Origin: RGIG6307 sp964424345
GTDB lineage: Bacteria; Bacillota; Clostridia; Lachnospirales; Lachnospiraceae
Length of the DNA: 21,617 nt
Direction of reading: 5' to 3'
NCBI GenBank assembly: GCA_964424345.1
Contig: CAYRIK010000034.1
Coordinates: forward strand, 1 to 21,617
Below the pieces are notes generated by a model. The model did not search any database. It was not told the DNA's origin and worked only from the letters and a program-made list of their open reading frames with translations. Positions 6,570 to 12,539 of this stretch are shown in pieces. The stretch's first letter is position 1. Each line of letters starts with the position of its first letter. The translations under genes were made by a program, and so were the position numbers.

Positions 6570-7340
6570 ATGCTGGCAGCAGAGAGAAGAAATCTCATAC
6601 TGGAAAAGTTACAGGATGAAAAGAGGGTTCTCGTCAGTGAGCTTAGCGAGCTGTTCGGAGTATCTGAAGAAACGATTCGAAGAGATTTGGATCGTTTAGA
6701 TAAAATGGGATTGGCAACAAAGACATACGGCGGTGCTGTATTGGTGGAAAGCAGCAGTACGGATATGCCGTTTAATGTGCGTAAGAAAAAAAATCTGCGT
6801 GGAAAACGTATTCTTGCAGAAACGATAGCTACTTTGATAGCAGATGGAGATCATATTATGCTTGATTCCAGTACGACAGCAGTAGCGATTGTAAAAGCAT
6901 TGCAGGAAAAAGAACGTCTTACGATTGTAACAAATTCCATTGAAGTATTAGTAGAATTAGCAGATGTTTCAGGGTGGGATGTTATTTCTACCGGAGGCAG
7001 CTTAAAAGAAAATTCTCTTGCATTGGTAGGTCCAAAGGCAGTAGAAAGTATTGGTACATTTAATGCAGATGTTATGATTATGTCTTGTAAAGGCATAGAT
7101 ATGCAAAAAGGCATTACAGATGCAAATGAGATGTTTTCACAGGTAAAAAAAGCAATGATGCGTTCTGCAAAAAAGAAAATACTTGCAGTAGATCATACCA
7201 AATTTGAAAAAGTGGCATTTTCACAGATTTGTGAAATAACAGATATGGATATGATAGTCACAGATATCCGACCATCGGATGAGTGGCTGGAATACTTTAA
7301 CAATAAAGGAATTGAGTGTCTGTATGGAGAAGAAAACTAG
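6570..7340 (+). CDS. DeoR/GlpR-family sugar-responsive transcription regulator
   Basis: A 256-residue repressor of the DeoR family. Residues 1-57 form the winged helix-turn-helix (RRNLILEKLQ, then VSELSELFGVSEETIRRDLDRLDKMG, with the diagnostic ETIRRDL recognition helix), followed by KTYGGAV. Residues 75-230 form the DeoRC sugar-phosphate sensor, with the effector-site signatures DSSTTAV and VTNSIEVL. Such proteins usually sense phosphorylated sugars. The position directly after the BMC genes suggests control of this operon by a pathway intermediate such as fuculose- or rhamnulose-phosphate (inference). AAAGGGA precedes the ATG. Its last 17 bases overlap the start of the ParA-like gene. Confidence 0.93.
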   Translation: MLAAERRNLILEKLQDEKRVLVSELSELFGVSEETIRRDLDRLDKMGLATKTYGGAVLVESSSTDMPFNVRKKKNLRGKRILAETIATLIADGDHIMLDSSTTAVAIVKALQEKERLTIVTNSIEVLVELADVSGWDVISTGGSLKENSLALVGPKAVESIGTFNADVMIMSCKGIDMQKGITDANEMFSQVKKAMMRSAKKKILAVDHTKFEKVAFSQICEITDMDMIVTDIRPSDEWLEYFNNKGIECLYGEEN

Positions 7341-8115
7341 AATTATCGCATTTGCAAATAATAAGGGCGGAAGCGGAAAGACCACTTCCTGTGCCAATAT
7401 TGGTTATTCTCTCGCAGTCATGGGCAAAAAGGTCCTTTTGATTGACGGAGATATGCAGTTAAACTTATCTCTGTCTTTTTTTACAGAGGATAAGGTTTTG
7501 GAAATGGCAGCAAGTGAGAAAAATCTTTACTACGCTGTAAAAAATCAAAAAGATTTAGAGGAGTATATTGTTCCAACTCCATATGAAAATCTTGATCTGA
7601 TTCCTTCTTCCACATTGATGAGTGGTATGGAATATGAGCTTTTTACCAAATGGCAGAGAGAATTTATTTTAAAGGGTTGTTTGAAAAAAATCAAAGAATC
7701 CAATAAGTATGATTATATTTTGATCGATGCCCCTCCAACATTAGGCGGATGGGTTATGAATGTGCTTTGTGCATCAGACTATGTCATCATGCCTGTGGAA
7801 GCAAGTCCATGGGGGTTGTTCGGCATAGCAAATATGTTTGAATTTTTAGAAGATGTACGCCGCATCAATGAAAATCTGGAGCTTCTTGGTATTGCAATTA
7901 CGAAAGTAGATGCCCGCAAGAACTACTATAAGCAGACATGTGATATTTTACGTTCTGCAGACCATGTGCATGTATTTGATAATATCATTCGTGTGGATAG
8001 TGAAGTGGAATGGGCACAGGATGACAGTAAACCAATACTTGCACATAAGAGCAGAGCAAGAAGTGCTGGAGAATATATGGAGCTTGCAAAGGAGATTGAT
8101 AAGACATGGCAGTAG
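7324..8115 (+). CDS. ParA/MinD-family ATPase, candidate microcompartment-positioning (McdA-like) protein
   Basis: A 263-residue ParA-type ATPase. ParA proteins bind the nucleoid as ATP dimers and form gradients that space cargo such as plasmids, carboxysomes or chemoreceptors. Visible are the deviant Walker A KGGSGKTT at residues 14-21 (signature Lys14, catalytic Lys19), Walker A' LLIDGDMQLNLS, and Walker B YDYILIDAPPTLG. The frame is open to an ATG at 7279, but that would run 60 bases into the DeoR gene; the ATG at 7324 directly precedes the conserved MEKKTRIIAFANNKGG start and is preferred. It overlaps the DeoR gene by 17 bases, and its end overlaps the next gene by 10. No parB, parS-like repeats, replication or mobile genes are nearby, so plasmid or chromosome partition is unlikely, and BMC positioning is the best contextual inference. 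Confidence 0.9.
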   Translation: MEKKTRIIAFANNKGGSGKTTSCANIGYSLAVMGKKVLLIDGDMQLNLSLSFFTEDKVLEMAASEKNLYYAVKNQKDLEEYIVPTPYENLDLIPSSTLMSGMEYELFTKWQREFILKGCLKKIKESNKYDYILIDAPPTLGGWVMNVLCASDYVIMPVEASPWGLFGIANMFEFLEDVRRINENLELLGIAITKVDARKNYYKQTCDILRSADHVHVFDNIIRVDSEVEWAQDDSKPILAHKSRARSAGEYMELAKEIDKTWQ

Positions 8116-8516
8116 GAGCAGGAAGTATTAAAAGAGCATCAAAATTAAATGCAGAGGCAGAAACAAAGAAAGTTGCAGCTGAAACAGAAGCAGCAGCAAC
8201 ACCAGCTGTAGAAGCAACAGAGGAAAAAGCACCTGCAAAGAAAACAACAACAAGAAAGACTACAACAAGAAAAACATCTACAAAGAAGACAACTGCTGCA
8301 AAGGCTGCAGAAGTAAAGACAGAAGAAGTGAAAGAAGAAGCTGCAAAGGTACAGAATGTAATCGAGACAATTGCAGCAGAAATGACAAAACCTGTAGTAG
8401 AAGCTAAGGTTGTGGAAGCAATCGATCCAGAAATCTTAAATGTAGTATTAGATAAAAAAGAATCTAAAACAAAGAGCTGTCATTTGACAGAAGATATGCC
8501 AGTATATTTACTGTAA
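8106..8516 (+). CDS. Low-complexity Lys/Thr/Ala-rich protein, candidate ParA partner/BMC adaptor
   Basis: A 136-residue protein I cannot assign to a named family. It has three parts. A short basic N-terminus (MAVGAGSIKRASKLNAEAE) recalls the N-terminal basic peptides by which ParA partners stimulate the ATPase. A disordered Ala/Glu/Lys/Thr middle contains KTTTR-type repeats at about residues 45-66 and an alternating acidic/basic stretch. A more ordered C-terminus carries hydrophobic segments (VVEAIDPEILNVVLD) and ends CHLTEDMPVYLL. Its ATG lies inside the last codons of the ParA-like gene, with AAAGGAG 11 bases upstream, so it is translationally coupled to it. McdB proteins that tether carboxysomes to McdA are likewise small, poorly conserved and disordered, so a McdB-like role is plausible but unproven. 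A basic nucleoid-binding protein is an alternative. Confidence 0.8.
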   Translation: MAVGAGSIKRASKLNAEAETKKVAAETEAAATPAVEATEEKAPAKKTTTRKTTTRKTSTKKTTAAKAAEVKTEEVKEEAAKVQNVIETIAAEMTKPVVEAKVVEAIDPEILNVVLDKKESKTKSCHLTEDMPVYLL

Positions 8517-8536
8517 ATGAAATAAAAAGCGAATAA

Positions 8537-8580
8537 CAAAAGACTCCCTAGTTACGTTTTGTAGCTTAGGGAGTCTTTTT
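8537..8580. terminator. Bidirectional intrinsic terminator
   Basis: AAAAGACTCCCTA pairs with TTAGGGAGTCTTTTT around a loop of about 15 bases, giving a stem of at least 10 pairs. A T-run follows on the + strand, and an A-run precedes it, giving a T-run on the - strand. It can end both the BMC-regulator-ParA unit and the convergent phosphatase gene. Confidence 0.92.
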
Positions 8581-8611
8581 ATATACTAGGAAATTACTTC
8601 TTTCCTATATA

Positions 8612-8665
8612 AAATGCTCGGCTCAGCAAAGTGGCCAAGTTCCTCATGAATGAGGAATATAGGAA
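8612..8665. repeat. Nested inverted repeat between convergent genes
   Basis: An outer 9-base perfect inverted repeat, TTCCTATAT (8612-8620) and ATATAGGAA (8657-8665), encloses a 7-pair hairpin TTCCTCA (8640-8646)/TGAGGAA (8651-8657). It lies in the 3' untranslated region of the leftward phosphatase gene. No T-run adjoins it. It may be a folded 3' end or a dispersed palindromic repeat. Confidence 0.45.
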
Positions 8666-8691
8666 GTTTGGGGGACTTGTTCACTTTATGC

Positions 8692-9420
8692 TTAGTCGTG
8701 ACGTTCGTCTGCATTTGCATATGTTTCGCAAAATCTTGCTGCAAAGGAAGGATTGCGGTCACCTGCATAAAGATGAGAGGTATCTGCGAAAGCGTTCATT
8801 CTAAAGTAAGCAGCACCTTCACGTCTTTCTTCGGTAATAACAGTTGTTACGGAAGATGGAGCAGCGCACATACCATGCCATAAAATCATAGGGGAAACAT
8901 TTAATAAATGGCTGAGCAGTACACATTCCAAACCAAAATGGCAAAACAATACGATAGTATCGTTGTTGGCGTGAACAGCATGATAATAATTATCTTTGCG
9001 TTCATAACCATGAGAAGCTAACAGCTTATCAAATTGCTCAGTAACGTATTTGTAGCGTTCTTTTACATGGGCTTCTTCCATGATTTCGTTATCATACCAA
9101 CGGTCTTTATCGAAAAATTCCGGAACGACTGTCCAGTCAGTAGGAAGCCAGTCCCAAGCACATTTTCTTCTGTCAGTATCAGGTCTTTGTACTAAAGGAG
9201 AAAATTCTTCCAGCCAGTCACATTCTGTTGCTTCTCGGTCTAATTTTTTTAATGTGCAGGATGCAGTGTCTTTTGCACGACCAAGAGGAGATGTATAAAA
9301 TGCTTTTATATCTAATTTTGTGAGTCGGTTTGAAAGAAGTTCTGCTTCCTTCCAGCCAGTTGGTGTTAAAGAATCAATGGAATAATCTGGGTCAGCGTGA
9401 CGAATGATTAATAATTTCAT
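8692..9420 (-). CDS. Histidine phosphatase superfamily protein (phosphoglycerate-mutase-like)
   Basis: A 242-residue member of the histidine phosphatase superfamily. The phosphate-accepting His8 lies in LLIIRHADPD, a variant of the family RHG motif. TSPLGRAKDTA gives the second phosphate-binding arginine, and CHFG gives the second core histidine. The tail, rich in aromatic and acidic residues (RFCETYANADERHD), looks complete. Proteins of this kind in clostridia are generic phosphatases of unknown substrate; nothing nearby narrows it down. The ribosome site is AAGGAG about 14 bases before the ATG on the - strand, and a sigma-A-like promoter lies 43-70 bases upstream. Confidence 0.88.
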   Translation of the reverse strand: MKLLIIRHADPDYSIDSLTPTGWKEAELLSNRLTKLDIKAFYTSPLGRAKDTASCTLKKLDREATECDWLEEFSPLVQRPDTDRRKCAWDWLPTDWTVVPEFFDKDRWYDNEIMEEAHVKERYKYVTEQFDKLLASHGYERKDNYYHAVHANNDTIVLFCHFGLECVLLSHLLNVSPMILWHGMCAAPSSVTTVITEERREGAAYFRMNAFADTSHLYAGDRNPSFAARFCETYANADERHD

Positions 9421-9462
9421 AAAAAATAGTTACTCCTTGTAAGAAATATTTTTCTAAAGGTA

Positions 9463-9490
9463 ATTCTAAAGTCTTTCTAAAAAAAGTCAA
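9463..9490 (-). promoter_or_regulatory. Sigma-A-like promoter for the phosphatase gene
   Basis: Read on the - strand, TTGACT (9485-9490) and TAGAAT (9463-9468) are separated by 16 bases, close to the housekeeping consensus and correctly placed for the gene ending at 9420. Confidence 0.6.
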
Positions 9491-9506
9491 TGAAAAAAGA
9501 CAAGAT

Positions 9507-9536
9507 TGTATAAAAAGGATGATAATTCACATACTA
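9507..9536 (+). promoter_or_regulatory. Forespore sigma (SigG/SigF)-type promoter for spoVT
   Basis: TGTATA (9507-9512), a 17-base spacer and CATACTA (9530-9536) match the Bacillus SigG/SigF pattern (TGAATA, 17-18 bases, CATACTA) at all but one position. It lies 48 bases before the spoVT start. Bacillus subtilis spoVT is under SigG, so sequence and knowledge agree. Confidence 0.65.
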
Positions 9537-9584
9537 CTATGGAATATATTAGGAAGGATAAAAAAGTATAGGAGGAATTACAGC

Positions 9585-10130
9585 ATGAAAGCAACGGGAA
9601 TTATAAGAAGAATAGATGATTTAGGAAGAATCGTGATACCAAAAGAAATCCGTAAAACATTTCATATCAAAGAAAGTGACCCGATGGAAATTTTCATAAA
9701 TAAAGAGGGAGAGATTATTTTGAAAAAATATTCTCCAATGGGGGAGATGTCTTCTTTTGCAAAAACATATGCAGAAAGTCTAGCACAGGCGTCAGGACAC
9801 ATTGCAGTGATTACGGATAGAGATATGATCATTGCGGCAACAGGTGCTTTGAAAACGCATATTGGTAAACAGGTGAGTAAAGAATTAGAAAGCTGCATGA
9901 ATAACAGGGAGACACTGACAGCATCAAAAGGAGCAAAAAATTTCATTTCAATTATAGAAGAAAATATGGAAGAAATCAGTGATATTGCATTTGCAACAAT
10001 TTTGGCAGCAGGAGATGTGGCAGGAAGTGTATGTTTGATTAGTACCAAAGGACAGGTTGAGTTTGGAGAAGTAGAACGAAAATTAGTGCAGACAGCAGCA
10101 GGCTTTATCGGAAGACAATTAGAAGAATAA
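9585..10130 (+). CDS. spoVT: Stage V sporulation protein T, AbrB-type regulator
   Basis: A 181-residue forespore transcription regulator. The AbrB/SpoVT swapped-hairpin DNA-binding domain (residues 1-52: MKATGIIRRIDDLGRIVIPK, then EIRKTFHIKESDPMEIF) is nearly identical to Bacillus SpoVT, and the C-terminal part is the GAF-like domain ending TAAGFIGRQLEE (Bacillus: TAAGFLARQMEQ). The frame is open to an ATG at 9519, but AGGAGG eight bases before 9585 and homology fix the start there. SpoVT tunes SigG-dependent late sporulation genes. It appears monocistronic, with a SigG-like promoter. Confidence 0.96.
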   Translation: MKATGIIRRIDDLGRIVIPKEIRKTFHIKESDPMEIFINKEGEIILKKYSPMGEMSSFAKTYAESLAQASGHIAVITDRDMIIAATGALKTHIGKQVSKELESCMNNRETLTASKGAKNFISIIEENMEEISDIAFATILAAGDVAGSVCLISTKGQVEFGEVERKLVQTAAGFIGRQLEE

Positions 10131-10149
10131 ATAAGAAATTATGGAGGAT

Positions 10150-10187
10150 GCACACGAGCGAGTAAATGCGAATTACGCTCGATGTGC
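10150..10187 (+). other. Long bulged stem-loop in the spoVT-ltaS intergenic region
   Basis: GCACACGAGCG (10150-10160) pairs with CGCTCGATGTGC (10176-10187) with one bulged A, giving 11 pairs around a 15-base loop that itself can pair TAA with TTA. No T-run follows, so it is not a simple terminator. It begins a 259-base stretch (10131-10389) with no convincing protein gene. Inside it is an 18-codon frame (10141-10197) without a ribosome site. Further weak complementarity continues to about 10290, so a leader or small RNA, or a dispersed palindromic repeat, is possible. Confidence 0.45.
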
Positions 10188-10311
10188 AAAGTCCTAAAGC
10201 TCTTTGTTATAGGCATATACAGATGAAAAGAGGCTGTAAAAAGCTGCAAAAAACAAGTACCGATGACCGAAATATGCTTTGGATAAGGATAAAATGATAA
10301 AAAGCAAAAGA

Positions 10312-10354
10312 TTAAGAAATTCTTTATTGAAAGAACTTAAATTTTGTTTATAAT
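10312..10354 (+). promoter_or_regulatory. Sigma-A promoter with overlapping inverted repeat, upstream of the LtaS-family gene
   Basis: TTGAAA (10327-10332), a 16-base spacer and a perfect TATAAT (10349-10354) lie 36 bases before the start codon. An inverted repeat TTAAG-AAA-TTCTTT / AAAGAA-CTTAA (10312-10340) covers the -35 box and could be an operator. Confidence 0.7.
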
Positions 10355-10389
10355 ATTTTTAAGGAAAAATAAATATAACGGAGGTTTTT

Positions 10390-12168
10390 ATGGACAAAGT
10401 ACGAGCGTACATGAGAAAGACTGTTGATGTCATAAAGGAAATTCTTCCTTGGATCATATTTCCATGCGCCAGCTTTTATTTGATGGAAACGTTCCATCAC
10501 AATCCATTTGCACATATGAATATTCATGTGCAGTTTTTGAATATTATTATTTTTGTTGCATTTGCATTATTGCTGTGGATGATTACCGGAAGTCGAAAAT
10601 GGGCAATTCGAATAGAGAGTATCATAGCACTTGGAATTGGTATTTTTGATTATTATGTTATAGCATTCCGTGGAACACCGATTTTACCATGGGATATTTT
10701 TTCAATTAAAACAGCAGTTAGTGTAAGTTCAGATTATGATTATTCTTTAGAATGGCAGGCAGTGCTTAGTATTCTTGCTTTTCTTGTATTGATTTTTTTA
10801 GAAGGTAAGATTAAAGAGACTTCGTTAAACAGACATTACTGGCTGATTCGTATTTCAGGCGGTATTTGTGCATGTACCTTGTTGTTCGGAGAATATCAGA
10901 TGCTTAAACAGCCGTCTTTTGTGGCCCAAATGCAGATCTACGATAAATTGTTTACACCATATGCCATGATAAAAAGAGATGGTATTGCTTTGGCATTTAT
11001 GTTAGAGCTGCAATATATGGAAGTAGATAAGCCAAAAGGCTATACGACAGATAAGGTAGAAGAAGCCTATGAGTCGTTAGAAGGAGAAGCGTTAGGTGTA
11101 GAAACAGACGAAAAGACACCGAATATTATAGTAGTTATGGATGAAGCATTTTCAGATCCTGCTGTACTTGGCGAGTTTACGACAAATGAAGATTATATGC
11201 CATACATACATAGCTTGCAGGAAGGAAATGAAAATACAATCACTGGTCTTATGAATGTATCTGTAGTAGGCGGTAATACAGCAAATACGGAATTTGAGTT
11301 TTTAACTGGTTCTACGATGGCATTTTTACCAGATGGAAGTGTACCATATCAGCAGTATATTGATGGAACAACAGACAGCATGGCTTCTCATTTAAAAGAC
11401 TTTGGCTATAATACAATTGCAATTCATCCATATAATGCAAGCGGATGGGAACGTAATCAAGTATATCCTTATTTTGGATTTGATACCTTTTATTCTTTGA
11501 AAAACTTTTCTAATGTCAAAAAAGTAAGAGATTATGTATCAGACGATAGTTGTGTAGACCGTATTATCAAAGAAGTGGAACGTTCTAAAGATCCTTGTTT
11601 TGTATTTAATGTAACAATGCAAAATCATAGTTCTTATGTTTCAAAGTATGATAATTTTGATCCAGACATTATGGTAGAGGGAAGTGATTCTTTCCAATTA
11701 AGTACATATCTTTCTCTTGTAAAGTTAAGTGATGCAGCGTTAGAAAAATTGATTAATCATTTTTCTGAATCAGATGAAGAAACAGTTATCGTATTTTTTG
11801 GAGACCACCAGCCTGCAGATTCTGTTGTATCAGACATTTGGACTTTAAATGGAGTGGATGAAAGCGAATTGACAGAAGACCAGCAGTGTCAGCGTTATCA
11901 GGTTCCATTTGTAGTATGGGCAAATTATGATATTGAAGAACAGACAGATGTTGTAACAAGTGCTAATTTTTTAGGAGCACAGGTATTTGACTGGTGCAAA
12001 ATTCCGATGAGCGGATATCAGGAATACTTATTAGATTTATCAAAGGAGATTAAAGCAATCAGTGCTCGTACCGTAGTGGATAAAGAAGGAAAATTTATAC
12101 ATCTGGAAGATGTAGAAGAATTTTTGCAGGATTACAATCTATTGCAATATTATAGAATTTTTGGATAA
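10390..12168 (+). CDS. LtaS-family membrane sulfatase-fold polymerase (lipoteichoic-acid synthase-like)
   Basis: A 592-residue membrane enzyme with several N-terminal transmembrane helices (within residues 15-210) and an extracellular alkaline-phosphatase-superfamily domain (about 240-560). Catalytic residues line up almost number for number with Staphylococcus LtaS: metal ligand Glu252 in VMDEAFSD, nucleophile Thr297 in GGNTANTEFEFLTG, His413 in MQNHSSY and Asp472-His473 in FFGDHQP. It likely transfers glycerol-phosphate (or a related group) from phosphatidylglycerol onto a surface polymer. GGAGG lies 8 bases upstream of the ATG. The last 66 bases are repeated exactly after the scaffold gap (12450 onward). 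A YfhO-family gene follows, suggesting one teichoic-acid-type pathway. The exact polymer is not determined. Confidence 0.9.
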   Translation: MDKVRAYMRKTVDVIKEILPWIIFPCASFYLMETFHHNPFAHMNIHVQFLNIIIFVAFALLLWMITGSRKWAIRIESIIALGIGIFDYYVIAFRGTPILPWDIFSIKTAVSVSSDYDYSLEWQAVLSILAFLVLIFLEGKIKETSLNRHYWLIRISGGICACTLLFGEYQMLKQPSFVAQMQIYDKLFTPYAMIKRDGIALAFMLELQYMEVDKPKGYTTDKVEEAYESLEGEALGVETDEKTPNIIVVMDEAFSDPAVLGEFTTNEDYMPYIHSLQEGNENTITGLMNVSVVGGNTANTEFEFLTGSTMAFLPDGSVPYQQYIDGTTDSMASHLKDFGYNTIAIHPYNASGWERNQVYPYFGFDTFYSLKNFSNVKKVRDYVSDDSCVDRIIKEVERSKDPCFVFNVTMQNHSSYVSKYDNFDPDIMVEGSDSFQLSTYLSLVKLSDAALEKLINHFSESDEETVIVFFGDHQPADSVVSDIWTLNGVDESELTEDQQCQRYQVPFVVWANYDIEEQTDVVTSANFLGAQVFDWCKIPMSGYQEYLLDLSKEIKAISARTVVDKEGKFIHLEDVEEFLQDYNLLQYYRIFG

Positions 12169-12192
12169 ATTCCTACGGAGAAATATAAGATT

Positions 12193-12295
12193 ATGAAGAA
12201 AAAAACAAAGTATAAATACTCGTTTGAGTATTGGCAGGCATTTGTCATTCCGCTTGTTATTATGGTAGCAGGATGCATTGCAAGCGGAATATTTC
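12193..12295 (+). pseudogene. Truncated duplicate of the yfhO start, cut by the gap
   Basis: These bases encode the first 34 residues of the YfhO-family protein, identical to the start at 12540, and then run into the N-run. It has the same spacer and ribosome site as the intact copy. It is probably an assembly duplicate, not a separate gene; collapsing the duplication would place yfhO 24 bases after the LtaS-family stop. Confidence 0.6.
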
Positions 12296-12395
12296 NNNNN
12301 NNNNNNNNNNNNNNNNNNNNNNNNNNNNNNNNNNNNNNNNNNNNNNNNNNNNNNNNNNNNNNNNNNNNNNNNNNNNNNNNNNNNNNNNNNNNNNN
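12296..12395. other. Scaffold gap of exactly 100 N
   Basis: The run of N is exactly 100 bases, the usual placeholder for unknown length. No feature can be called inside it, and the flanking contig ends overlap, so the true gap may be zero or negative. Confidence 0.99.
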
Positions 12396-12539
12396 TTTGT
12401 CATTCCGCTTGTTATTATGGTAGCAGGATGCATTGCAAGCGGAATATTTCTGGAAGATGTAGAAGAATTTTTGCAGGATTACAATCTATTGCAATATTAT
12501 AGAATTTTTGGATAAATTCCTACGGAGAAATATAAGATT

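Noticed and set aside
7279..8115. ParA as plasmid or chromosome partition gene
   Set aside because: No ParB-like gene, no centromere-like repeats, no replication or mobile genes nearby, and it is embedded in the BMC-regulator gene run.
8586..8768. 60-codon frame on the - strand overlapping the end of the phosphatase gene
   Set aside because: It overlaps the phosphatase in another frame, lacks a ribosome site, and no recognisable motif is present; the phosphatase C-terminus is complete without it.
10141..10197. 18-codon peptide gene
   Set aside because: No Shine-Dalgarno, and the coding bases are almost wholly the arms of a hairpin; RNA or repeat is a simpler reading.
10131..10300. c-di-GMP (GEMM-I) or another known riboswitch upstream of the LtaS-family gene
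   Set aside because: A few words (GTGCAAAG, TACCGATG) recall GEMM-I, but the order and conserved core do not fit, and a strong promoter lies downstream of it, so it would not be in the ltaS leader.
12193..12515. Open frames running through the N-run near the gap
   Set aside because: They consist of unknown residues joined to duplicated ends of neighbouring genes, an effect of the scaffold gap.
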